Shown: positions 23,153-31,602 of the stretch, piece after piece
Layout: each line of letters starts with the position of its first letter
Numbering within the stretch: the first letter of the stretch is position 1
From: Deltaproteobacteria bacterium
GTDB taxonomy: Bacteria > Myxococcota_A > UBA796 > GCA-2862545
Length of the DNA stretch: 64,000 nucleotides
Assembly (NCBI GenBank): GCA_006226595.1
Contig: SBGP01000010.1
Span: 62,001-126,000, forward strand
Direction of reading: 5' to 3'
Position numbers and translations under genes: made by a program
Notes under the pieces: model-generated
The model's input: the letters and a program-made list of their open reading frames with translations, nothing else
Told to the model about the DNA's origin: nothing
The model's database searches: none

Positions 23153-24484
23153 ATGGGCCGCACCGCCCCGGGACCCTTCGTCCCTCCCCTCATCGGCAAC
23201 ACGCTTCAGTTCGCGCGCGACCCGCTGCAGTTCTACGTCGACACCGCAGCGCGCTACGGCGACATCGCCCGCATCGGGCTCATGGGCCGCACCTGCTTCC
23301 TGCTCAATCACCCGGATCACGTGCGCCACGTGCTCCAGGGGCGCGTCGACAACTACGTGAAGAGCTCCAGCTACCGCGAGCTGGCGCGGCTCCTGGGCAA
23401 CGGGCTGCTCACCTCGGAGGGGGCACTGTGGAAGCGGCATCGCCGGGTGATCCAGCCCGCGTTCCACCGCAAGTCCCTCGATCAACTGGTCGACACCATG
23501 TTCGCGTGTGCCGACGAGGCCGGTGAGGCGGTCGCCCAGCGAACGGGCGGCGTGGCGGACATCTCCGCGGCGTGCATGCAGGCCTCGCTGTCCATCGTCG
23601 GTCGCGCGCTGTTCGGCACGGGACTGGGTCACCGAGCGCAGGAGGTCGAGCAGGCCATTCGCGCGAGCCTCGTGTACATCAACGCTCGCGCCGAGGCCCC
23701 CTATCCCCTGCCCTACCGCATCCCCACGCCGCGCAAGCGGGCCTTCGAACAGGGTCGCGCGCGTCTCGACGCCCTGGTCCAGGCAATCATCGCCGAGCGA
23801 CGACGCGCCGATCATCCCGGCGACGACCTGCTCGGCATGCTGCTCACCGCCACGGACGAGGACGGCCAGGGCTTGTCCGACGAGGAGCTGCGTGACGAGG
23901 TCCTGACCATGGTCGGCGCCGGCTACGAGACGACAGCCACCACCCTGTCGTGGACGCTGGCATTCCTCTCGGAGCACGCCGCGGTTCGCGAGCGCGCGGA
24001 GCAGGCCGCCGAGCGCGCCTGGAACGATGCGGACCGCCGACGTGCGGTGCTCGCAGACGACGTGCTCGACCGCGTCCTCAAGGAGTCCATGCGCCTGCGA
24101 CCGCCGGTGTGGTCGATCACGCGACTCGCGGTCGAAGACGACGCCATGGGCGGGTACGCGGTGCCCGCCGGCTCGGTCGCCATCGTCAGCCCCTACCTCG
24201 CGCATCGCGACGCCCGGTACTGGGCCAACCCCGAGGGCTTCGACCTCGACCACTTCGCGCCCGAGGTGGTCAAGGACCGCGACCGCCAGGCCTACCTGCC
24301 CTTCGGCGCCGGACAGCGAAAGTGCATCGGCGAGCGCATGGCGATGATGGAGATGAAGGTCATCCTCGCCCGGCTGCTCGTGGCATTCCGCCTCGACCTC
24401 ATCCCCGGAAAGCGCCCGGTGCCCGCCCCGTCCATCGTGTTGCGGCCGGCCGAGCCGCTGCTCATGCGCGTCTCGAAGCGTTAG
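23153..24484 (+). CDS. Cytochrome P450
   Basis: 443 residues, complete P450: I-helix 'GAGYETTATTL', ExxR in 'LKESMRLRPP', and the heme loop 'FGAGQRKCIGERMAMMEM' with Cys391 as the thiolate ligand. The look is of CYP110/CYP102-type fatty-acid hydroxylases, but the substrate is not determined. The ATG at 23153 has AGGAG 5 nt upstream; an in-frame ATG at 23129 is possible but less well placed. It is divergent from the GNAT-psd pair with about 145 nt between. It is a likely oxidation step of the lipid locus and indicates an aerobic host. Confidence 0.9.
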   Translation: MGRTAPGPFVPPLIGNTLQFARDPLQFYVDTAARYGDIARIGLMGRTCFLLNHPDHVRHVLQGRVDNYVKSSSYRELARLLGNGLLTSEGALWKRHRRVIQPAFHRKSLDQLVDTMFACADEAGEAVAQRTGGVADISAACMQASLSIVGRALFGTGLGHRAQEVEQAIRASLVYINARAEAPYPLPYRIPTPRKRAFEQGRARLDALVQAIIAERRRADHPGDDLLGMLLTATDEDGQGLSDEELRDEVLTMVGAGYETTATTLSWTLAFLSEHAAVRERAEQAAERAWNDADRRRAVLADDVLDRVLKESMRLRPPVWSITRLAVEDDAMGGYAVPAGSVAIVSPYLAHRDARYWANPEGFDLDHFAPEVVKDRDRQAYLPFGAGQRKCIGERMAMMEMKVILARLLVAFRLDLIPGKRPVPAPSIVLRPAEPLLMRVSKR

Positions 24485-24535
24485 GCTGCGCTGGCTCTCG
24501 CGGCGCGCCGCGGCTACGCTCGACACACGGCCCGC

Positions 24536-25216
24536 GTGGGGTCGGTTGGAGTGTCCCTGCGCTTGCCCCTGCTCGCCCTGTGCCTGACTGCGTGTCCCGA
24601 TCCCGGCCTTCCGGCACCCGGGCCGACTTCGACCATCAGCGACTTCAGCGTGACCAGCTGCACCAGCGGCCGCGACGCCTTCTTCGGCCCGGTGAGCGAC
24701 GAAGCGGGCTGGGTCGGCTGGTCGGTGCGCATGGCCGGCGCGCAGGCCGTCACCCTGACCAGCCTGCGCTACGACCTGGTCCAGGCCACCGAGATCGTCG
24801 GCGATCAAGCGCTGACCTGCGAGGCGCATCGCGCCCATCGCCTCGCCGTGTGGGTCCAGGACGTCACGGACCCCGCCGCCACGCCACCGACTGACGCGTG
24901 GTTCGTCGACGTGCCGACGAGCGCCACCAGCTACGCCAACGACACCGTGAATCCCTTTGCCATCGACCTCGATGGCTCGGGCCTCGTCGCCGAGCCCGGG
25001 CAGACCATCGCCGCCGCGCTGTACAGCGACAAGGAGGTCGGCGAGATGAACTTCACCGGCCAGATCCCGGTGCGCATGGCGTGCGTGAGCACCTGCGACG
25101 CGAGCCCGGGAACGAGCAGCTTCTGGAGCCCGGGCGCATCGACCGACTGGGCGTGGGAAACGCTCGGCTCACACGGCAGCGGGGACGTGCAGTGGGTCGT
25201 CTCCGGCGCGCCCTAG
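24536..25216 (+). CDS. Lipoprotein of unknown function
   Basis: 226 residues with a lipobox ('LALCLTAC') after a short hydrophobic signal. The rest is a Cys-containing, beta-rich secreted domain ending in 'DVQWVVSGAP'; no family recognised. Two GTG starts are possible, 24536 and 24551. The first is preferred because a TACGCT box lies 21 nt before it. The TAG shares the palindrome CTAG (25213-25216) with the stop of the convergent prenyltransferase gene. Confidence 0.72.
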   Translation: MGSVGVSLRLPLLALCLTACPDPGLPAPGPTSTISDFSVTSCTSGRDAFFGPVSDEAGWVGWSVRMAGAQAVTLTSLRYDLVQATEIVGDQALTCEAHRAHRLAVWVQDVTDPAATPPTDAWFVDVPTSATSYANDTVNPFAIDLDGSGLVAEPGQTIAAALYSDKEVGEMNFTGQIPVRMACVSTCDASPGTSSFWSPGASTDWAWETLGSHGSGDVQWVVSGAP

Positions 25217-26169
25217 GGCCAGCTGACCCCGGTGCTCCACACGAAACCACCGACGAGCAGCAGGTTCGCCACGGCGGCGTAGCCCTCGACCAGCGGCCGC
25301 AGCCGATCGGAACCCGCGGTGGTCGGGTTCATGCGGAACTGGAGGCAGGCCCCGACGGGAAGCGCGGCGGCAAGCCCGATGACCGCGGCCATCCACACGG
25401 GAAGCCCGGCCTGGAGCACCACGTACACGAAGCTCGCCGCAGACACCGCGACGAAGCCGGCGGGCAGCAGCGACGCGGTCTTCCATCCGATGCGGCGGCT
25501 GTAGGTCTCGTAGTCGGTCTCGTCGGCCTCGGTGCGCACCTTTCGGGACAGCTCCCAGGCAGCGACCGGGAACCACAGCCCGACCATGAGCGCGAAGTTC
25601 GCGGGGGTGAGCAGCTCGCCGTCGTCGATGACGGTCATCGCGATGGCCGCGCCGAACAGCTCGACGAAGAAGGTCAGGGGGTTGTGGGTGACGAAGGCGA
25701 GCACGATGTTCGTCTTGATCGCCGGCCAGAAGAACCACTGGAACGACAGCCACATCAGGAAGAACGCGAGCAGGAACGTGCCCCACACGAGCGGCGTGCC
25801 CACGGGCACGACCGTCGCGAACAGCAGTCCGGTCACCACCCAGCGCAGCATGACCAGGTCCGAGGGCAGGATGTCGCCCTTCACGATGGGCCGGTCGGCA
25901 AAGCGCGGGTCGCCAGAAGCGCCCAGGCGCAGGTCGGTCTCGACGTCCTTGAGCTCGTCGTAGACACGCATCTGCAGCGCGAACAGGATCGCGGAGGCAC
26001 AGCCGGAGATCGCGGCGACGCCCGTGTGGAGCGTGTCGTTGCCCGCGAGCACCTGAAGGCCGAAGAACAGCACCAGGTACTGGATGGCGCCGCCCGGGAC
26101 CATCACGGCCAGCGGGAACATGGCCGAGAAGAACACCGCGAGGCGGGAAGGCAGGCTGCGCTGGCTCAA
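25213..26169 (-). CDS. UbiA-superfamily prenyltransferase-like membrane protein
   Basis: 318 residues, eight to nine membrane helices. The first Asp-rich motif is 'VYDELKDVETD' (69-79) followed by 'DRPIVKGDI'. The second lies around 205-220, with Lys-Val-Arg-Thr-Glu-Ala-Asp then Asp-Tyr. Both bind Mg-diphosphate in UbiA enzymes. The family attaches prenyl chains to aromatic rings, heme or glycerol phosphates; the substrate here is unknown. The start is TTG at 26169, supported by GGAGG five nt upstream and a TAAAAG box 26 nt upstream. It lies next to a dikinase gene transcribed in the same direction. Confidence 0.8.
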   Translation of the reverse strand: MSQRSLPSRLAVFFSAMFPLAVMVPGGAIQYLVLFFGLQVLAGNDTLHTGVAAISGCASAILFALQMRVYDELKDVETDLRLGASGDPRFADRPIVKGDILPSDLVMLRWVVTGLLFATVVPVGTPLVWGTFLLAFFLMWLSFQWFFWPAIKTNIVLAFVTHNPLTFFVELFGAAIAMTVIDDGELLTPANFALMVGLWFPVAAWELSRKVRTEADETDYETYSRRIGWKTASLLPAGFVAVSAASFVYVVLQAGLPVWMAAVIGLAAALPVGACLQFRMNPTTAGSDRLRPLVEGYAAVANLLLVGGFVWSTGVSWP

Positions 26170-26243
26170 GAGATCCTCCGAACGCCGCCCTTTTAGCGCA
26201 AATCGCCCGCGCGGCTCGCGCCGATGTGACGGACCGGCGCGGG

Positions 26244-28907
26244 TCAGGCGTCGGCGTCCGGCGGCGCGACGATCTCGACGGTGCCGGTGCCGCCATCGAT
26301 GCGGAGCCAGTCGCCGTCGGCGATGCGCGTGGTCGCGCCCTTCACCCCGACCACGGTGGGAATGCCCAGCTCGCGGCCGATGATCGCGGTGTGCGACAGC
26401 AGGCTGCCCTTCTCGACGACCAGGCCCGACGCACGGAGCATGAGGAACACCCAGCCCGGATCGGTCATCTCGGCGACGAGGATCTGGCCGCTGCAGTCAC
26501 CCGCGTTCTTCGGGTCGCGGATCACGCGCGCCTGCGCCGTGATCACGCCGGTGGAGCAGCCCGTGCCGCCGAGCTCGCCCTCGGCGACAGCCGGAGGACG
26601 CCGACGCGGGACCACGTTCTTGCCGACGGCCCCCTTGAGTCGCACACGCTCGGGCGGGTGCTTGTCGCTGTAGCTCGCGTGGAGCGCGCGGCGACGCTCG
26701 ACCAGGCCCTGCACGTCCGCATCGAGACCCGTCCCGCCGATGTAGTTCAGGACCTCCTCCACGCCGAGGTAGAACACGTCGTCCACGTGGGCGAGCACGC
26801 CGCTGTCGACGAGCTCGCGGCCCATGCCGCGGAACAGCGTGCGCACGCGCCCGAAGCCGCGGGCGCGCTCCAGACGCGACGCTTCCCGGTAGCGAACGTG
26901 GCGGCGGGCAAAGGCCATGGCGACGCGGATCTGCACCTTCGCGAAGCCGCGGCCCTCGAGCCCACGGTCGAACTCGGCCTGCGCCTCGGCGACGATGGCC
27001 TGCTCCCGGGAGAGCGTGTCCTCCACGGTCATGCCGGCGTCCGCGTACGACAGCACGAGCTCGACGAGCCGACCGGGCTCGTCGCGGAAGCTCGCGGACT
27101 CGAGCTTGAGCTCCTCCATGCACCGGTCGCCGAAGGCGTCGAGGTAGTCGTCGAGCGCTCGCAGGAAGCCGCGACCGCCGCGGACCCGGTCGATGGCCTC
27201 GCGGTCGAAGTCGCCGGCGAGCACCTCGCGCAGGGCCTGGTTGTCGCGCACCCGCTCGGAGAGCTCGAGGATGCGGCGCACGGGCTGCACGCTCTCGAGC
27301 TCCGAGTCGCCGGCGAACAGGCGTCCGAACAGCTCGTCCGAGAGCCCGTGCTTGCGCAGCAGACCGCGGGCGATGGCCGACCACACGAAGCAATAGCCGT
27401 CGTTGAGCAGCGTGATGTCCCAGCCCCGGGTGCCGAGCGCCGTCCAGCGGCGGTACGCACGGGCGAGCCCCACCGCATCGAGGGCGTCGACGTCGAGCTC
27501 GGCGAACTCGCGGTGCAGACGTCGCACGTGGCGGAGCGCCGCCGCCATCACCACGTCCATGGCCACGAAGTAGAACAGCACCCAGCTGTACACCCAGAGC
27601 ATGCGAGGCAGCTCGGTGAGCCCCGCGAGCCTGGACTCGGACTTCGGCGAGGGCTCGATGCCGAGCATCTCCTCCCACACCGCGAGGTACGCGCCGGTCC
27701 CCGGGACGAGCGCGAACATGCGATGCCAGTTGCCGAGGTTGTAGTAGACCCGCCCGTCGAGGTACCCGAGCAGGTTCTTGAACACGTGGTCGGATTCGGC
27801 GATGCGCCACGAGGATGCGCCCGCGCGGAGCAGCACGTCCCGGAACAGGGTCTCGTAGCCCTGGCGGATGTAGCTGACCGTGAGCGGCAGGGTGTGGCCC
27901 GGGTAGGACTCGACGACATTCGAGTTGTCGAACACGGACAGCTCGCCGGCGGGAATCGTCGTAATCGGCCGCGACTGGGTCACGAACAGCGCGCCAGACG
28001 CGTCGAGCGCCCACTCCACGTCGACGAAGCGACCGGTGCGCGCCTCGATGGTCAGGGCATGGGCGAGCAGCGACGTACGCTGAGCCTCGGAGAGCACCTC
28101 GACGACGCACAGATCCGCGGGGACGGCCTCGGTCACCGTGCCGCCATCCGTTCCGCGCACGATGCGACGGGTCTTCTCGGCCACGTCGACCTGCCAGGTC
28201 TCGGCGAGGCGGTCGTAGACGTAGCTGTCGACCTCGACCTGATCGGTGACGACGCCCTCGCCGAGGCCGTAGCCAGCGACGATCACGACCTCGTCGATGC
28301 TGCCGGCCGGGTTGGCGGTGAACAGCACGCCAGAGCGCTCGGAGGCGACCATGGCCTGCACGACCACGCCGAGTCGCTGCTCGCGGGGGTCGATGCCGCG
28401 AGCGTGCATGTAGGTGAGCACCCGCGCGCCGAAGGCCGAGGCCCAGCACGCGCGCACGCGGTCGATGACCTGCGCCGGGCCCACGTGCAGGTAGGACTCG
28501 AGCTGTCCGGCGAAGGAGTCGCGCGCCGAGTCCTCGGCCGCCGCGGAAGAGCGCACCGCGAGATCGGCCGCACCCAGGCCTGCCACCGCCTTGTCGACCT
28601 TGGCGGCGAAGCCCTCGGGCAGCGGCGCCTCGGCGAACAGCGTCGCGATCGCGGCGGCCGCAGCGTCGATCGAGGCCGCATCACTCGGCTCGATCGCCGC
28701 GAGCGCGGCGTCGAGATCCGCGGCGACGGCCCGGCGAACCTCGGCGAACACGGCGGTACCGACCACGAACCACGCGGGGACCGGCACACCCTGGGCCGAG
28801 AGGGCATGCAGGCTCGCGCCCTTTCCGCCCATTGCGGAGCGCTCGGAGTCGGGGGATGCCGGGAAGTGGAGCTCGGTGTGCACGCGTCCGCCGTGGGTGG
28901 AGTTCAT
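26244..28907 (-). CDS. Second dikinase of the rifampin-phosphotransferase-like type
   Basis: 887 residues with the same layout as the gene at 12030. The ATP-grasp domain has 'MGGKGASLHAL', 'AVRSSAAAEDSARDSFAGQL' and 'FVTQSRPITTI'. A middle region of about 450 residues lacks a PEP-binding barrel. The swivelling domain carries His839 in 'KGSLLSHTAIIGRELGIPTV'. It should split ATP and phosphorylate an acceptor via phospho-His. The middle (acceptor) part differs strongly from the first copy, implying another substrate. The ATG at 28907 has GCGAGG close upstream. It lies upstream of the UbiA-like gene in the same direction, with 74 nt between. Confidence 0.82.
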   Translation of the reverse strand: MNSTHGGRVHTELHFPASPDSERSAMGGKGASLHALSAQGVPVPAWFVVGTAVFAEVRRAVAADLDAALAAIEPSDAASIDAAAAAIATLFAEAPLPEGFAAKVDKAVAGLGAADLAVRSSAAAEDSARDSFAGQLESYLHVGPAQVIDRVRACWASAFGARVLTYMHARGIDPREQRLGVVVQAMVASERSGVLFTANPAGSIDEVVIVAGYGLGEGVVTDQVEVDSYVYDRLAETWQVDVAEKTRRIVRGTDGGTVTEAVPADLCVVEVLSEAQRTSLLAHALTIEARTGRFVDVEWALDASGALFVTQSRPITTIPAGELSVFDNSNVVESYPGHTLPLTVSYIRQGYETLFRDVLLRAGASSWRIAESDHVFKNLLGYLDGRVYYNLGNWHRMFALVPGTGAYLAVWEEMLGIEPSPKSESRLAGLTELPRMLWVYSWVLFYFVAMDVVMAAALRHVRRLHREFAELDVDALDAVGLARAYRRWTALGTRGWDITLLNDGYCFVWSAIARGLLRKHGLSDELFGRLFAGDSELESVQPVRRILELSERVRDNQALREVLAGDFDREAIDRVRGGRGFLRALDDYLDAFGDRCMEELKLESASFRDEPGRLVELVLSYADAGMTVEDTLSREQAIVAEAQAEFDRGLEGRGFAKVQIRVAMAFARRHVRYREASRLERARGFGRVRTLFRGMGRELVDSGVLAHVDDVFYLGVEEVLNYIGGTGLDADVQGLVERRRALHASYSDKHPPERVRLKGAVGKNVVPRRRPPAVAEGELGGTGCSTGVITAQARVIRDPKNAGDCSGQILVAEMTDPGWVFLMLRASGLVVEKGSLLSHTAIIGRELGIPTVVGVKGATTRIADGDWLRIDGGTGTVEIVAPPDADA

Positions 28908-29050
28908 CCTCGCGGGGCCGAGGTAGCCAACCCGGCCGCGTCCGTCATCCTCCGCGACGAACGCGACTTCCCGAAGAGGTCAGCGAACCCGGACGGGTTC
29001 GTTGTCCACGCCCGTCCCGCCACCGGCTCGGCGGCGGGATCGGAGCGCTC

Positions 29051-30574
29051 TCAGTCCCAGTTGGAGGCGATGTACAGATCCCAGCCACGCAGGGTACCGG
29101 TCTCGCCGGTGACCACGTCCTCGATGGTGACGAAGTACTCCCCGTTTACTTCGTCGTCGCTCGGGAACGCGCGGACCACGATCTCGTTGGCCGGGTTGGC
29201 CTCGCGGTCCCACACGACCTCGCTGTAGCCGTTGAAGTTGCTGATGGTCACGACCAGGTCGCTCTTGCGCGGGTGATCGACGTCGAGGGTGAGCACGACG
29301 TCGAGGGGCACGCTCGCGAGGCCCTGCACGTCGACCGTGGTCACGAGCGGGTTGCCCTCGCCGATCGCCGCGGGACCGGCGTAGCTGAAGGTGCCGTACT
29401 GGCTGTCGTCGATGCACCACATGCCCGACTCGAGCGCGTACTCGCCGAGGCACACGAGGCCCGACGCGCAGTCGGCGGTGGTGTCGCAGGACTCGTTCAC
29501 GCCCGCGCCACCGGTCTCGGTCACCCACTCGCAGGTAAACGTGTCGGAGCAGCCCCACGCGCCCACGGTCATGATGTGCGGCAGGCCGTCACAGTCGGTG
29601 GCCGCGGTCTCGTCCGAGCCGCACCAGTCCTGCGTGTGGCAGGTACCCGCGGCATCCGCGACGCCACCGAGCCACTCCTTGCACGCGAGGCCCTCGTCGC
29701 AGGTCAGCGCGCCGATGCCGCCGCAGGTGTCGCCCACGCCCACGCCCCAGGCGTAGGTGACCTCGGCGTTGCCCGACTGATAGCCGAAGGCCTTCATCGT
29801 GAGGTCGGCCGGGATCTGGCCGGCAATCTCGATGGACTCGCGACCCCAGTTACCGCCGATGCCGTTGTAGCCGGAGTAGGTGATGGTCATGCCGCGGTAG
29901 CTGACGGACTCCTGGCCCGCGCCGGAGAGCAGGCCGTCGGGCCATGCGACGATAGCGGTCTCACCGTCCCACAGCTGGACGTCGACGTCCTTGCTGCCCG
30001 CGTCGAGCTCGATGGCCACGTTGGACTTGCCCGCCGGGATGTCGCCAACGAGGACGGTGTCCTGGTAGGCAATCGCCTGGGAGAACGCGCCGTTGCCGGT
30101 CTCGTTGCAGGTGTTCACCGGGTTGAAGCGGTAGGTCACGAGCGCATCGCCAGCGGCGTAGCCGTAGGCGCGCATCTCGACCTCGCGGGTCGCTTCGCCG
30201 TTGATGCGGATGTACTCGTGGCCGTAGGTGCCCGCGGTCTGGCCGCCGTTGTAGCCGCTGTAGCAGAAGGACAGGCCCTGGTAGCTGCCGCACTCCTCGC
30301 TGGCCCCGGAGAGGATGCCGTTCGGCCACGCGATGAGCTCGGTGCCGGTGGCGACGTCGATGAGCTGGATGTCGACGTCGACATCGGACTCGAGGCGAAC
30401 CTCGATGTCCTGCTTGCCGGTGGGGATGACGCCGACCGAGGTCACCTGCCCCTGGTCGATGAACTGGGAGAACTCACCGGAGCCGGCGTCACAGTCGGCG
30501 CCCCAGTCGAAGCCGGCAACGGCGGAGGTGGAAAGGCAAAGGACGGCGCACGCCGCGACGGTGCGGAAGCTCAT
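29051..30574 (-). CDS. Secreted protein with two N-terminal repeats, Cys-rich region and P/Homo-B domain
   Basis: 507 residues with a signal peptide (1-20, 'CLSTSAVA'). Two related modules (about 22-140 and 145-265) each run from a Cys-Asn/Asp-Gly start through 'W(P)(N/D)G(I/L)LSGA' and 'YSGYNG' to an aromatic strand; they resemble pre-peptidase C-type beta domains. A Cys-rich stretch (about 275-385) has EGF-like spacing. The C-terminus (about 390-507, 'DVVLTLDVDHPRKSDLVVTI') matches the proprotein-convertase P/Homo-B fold. No protease catalytic domain is present, so it may be a binding protein. AGGAATG precedes the ATG, and a TTGACC/ATAGAC promoter lies about 80 nt upstream. Confidence 0.8.
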   Translation of the reverse strand: MSFRTVAACAVLCLSTSAVAGFDWGADCDAGSGEFSQFIDQGQVTSVGVIPTGKQDIEVRLESDVDVDIQLIDVATGTELIAWPNGILSGASEECGSYQGLSFCYSGYNGGQTAGTYGHEYIRINGEATREVEMRAYGYAAGDALVTYRFNPVNTCNETGNGAFSQAIAYQDTVLVGDIPAGKSNVAIELDAGSKDVDVQLWDGETAIVAWPDGLLSGAGQESVSYRGMTITYSGYNGIGGNWGRESIEIAGQIPADLTMKAFGYQSGNAEVTYAWGVGVGDTCGGIGALTCDEGLACKEWLGGVADAAGTCHTQDWCGSDETAATDCDGLPHIMTVGAWGCSDTFTCEWVTETGGAGVNESCDTTADCASGLVCLGEYALESGMWCIDDSQYGTFSYAGPAAIGEGNPLVTTVDVQGLASVPLDVVLTLDVDHPRKSDLVVTISNFNGYSEVVWDREANPANEIVVRAFPSDDEVNGEYFVTIEDVVTGETGTLRGWDLYIASNWD

Positions 30575-30654
30575 GATTCATTCCTGGTGCTGGACCGTTC
30601 CTGGGGTCGACGCCTGCGAGCGGACCCCGATGGGACCGGTGGGAAACCCGCGCC

Positions 30655-30682
30655 GTCTATGGGCGACGGCGGACCGGGTCAA
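30655..30682 (-). promoter_or_regulatory. Candidate sigma-70-type promoter for the P-domain protein
   Basis: On the minus strand TTGACC (30682-30677) is followed after 16 nt by ATAGAC (30660-30655). It lies about 80 nt upstream of the ATG at 30574. Confidence 0.4.
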
Positions 30683-30710
30683 CACCTGGGTGAAATTTTT
30701 TCGCCGCAGC

Positions 30711-31310
30711 CTACTCGGCGGCGACGATCAGGTTGTCGAAGTACACCGATGGGCGCAAGCCCGCGAAGTCCTCGAGGATCACGAGCGAGATCTGCACGCT
30801 GTCGCCAAGCTCCTCGGGATCCAGCGAGGCAGTGAGCGTGAACCACTCGTCGTCCGCTGGCTCGTAGGGATCGGTGCCGCCGTCGACGAACACTCCGCTC
30901 GCGCCGTCGAGATCGACGTGCACCGTCTGGTCGGCGAGCTCGCCGACGAGTCGGATCTCCATGCGCTGCATCGCGTTGAACGGCCGGGTCGCGTAGGCCA
31001 CGTCCACCGAGAACACCGCCGGCGCCTCGAGATCGATGGGCTGGAGGCCGAGCGCAGCGAGGCCCGCCTCGGAGAAGCTGTCCGGGTCGGACTCGGTGAG
31101 ATGCGCACACGTCTCGCCCTCGCCGAAGGCGCTGAACGAGGCCTGCTCCCACACGCCGCCATCGGTGGTGTGGTCGGTGAGGTCGACGCCCGCCGGAGGG
31201 AACATGCCCTCGAAGTCGACGCGCGAGGTCGGCTGCTCGGTGAGCGGCGTCTCCTCCTCCCCGGCGCAAGCGGTGAGAAGGAGGGTCGCAAGGATGATGT
31301 GGCGTGCCAT
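30711..31310 (-). CDS. Lipoprotein of unknown function
   Basis: 199 residues with lipobox 'LATLLLTAC' and a following acidic linker. The mature domain looks like a jelly-roll carbohydrate-binding or concanavalin-like fold: 'VDFEGMFPPAGVDLTDHTTDGG', 'FTLTASLDPEEL' and 'LRPSVYFDNLIV', the last a typical terminal strand of such domains. No catalytic residues recognised. The ATG at 31310 was chosen: GGAG sits 8 nt upstream and a TAGCGG box lies 23 nt upstream. An earlier in-frame start would put 11 residues before the signal peptide. Confidence 0.75.
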   Translation of the reverse strand: MARHIILATLLLTACAGEEETPLTEQPTSRVDFEGMFPPAGVDLTDHTTDGGVWEQASFSAFGEGETCAHLTESDPDSFSEAGLAALGLQPIDLEAPAVFSVDVAYATRPFNAMQRMEIRLVGELADQTVHVDLDGASGVFVDGGTDPYEPADDEWFTLTASLDPEELGDSVQISLVILEDFAGLRPSVYFDNLIVAAE

Positions 31311-31602
31311 GGGTGACTCCGCCGTGCCCGCTATCAGCTTCACTCGACCGCGGCATACCGTCTATCGATACATGCTCGGCAACATTGCATCGGAACCCAA
31401 CACAATCGAGCTAGCCACTACTCAGAGAGAAGAGGCGCACACTCGCGCAGACCGGGCGTCGACACGCGACCTGTTCGCATTCCGCACCTGGAGGTTCGGA
31501 ATTGCCATAGAGCAAGTCAGGTAGCGGGATAGCGGTCGTTCGCGCTTCCTGCGACCTTGGAGGTGGGTCGAGGCCAAGTCGTGGTCGACCCTCGGAGGAA
31601 CC
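31311..31602. other. Intergenic stretch, 292 nt
   Basis: Divergent intergenic region with lower GC than its surroundings. It contains the promoter side of the lipoprotein gene and an 8-bp palindrome TATCGATA at 31363-31370. No open frame with coding character and no clear terminator was seen. Confidence 0.5.
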
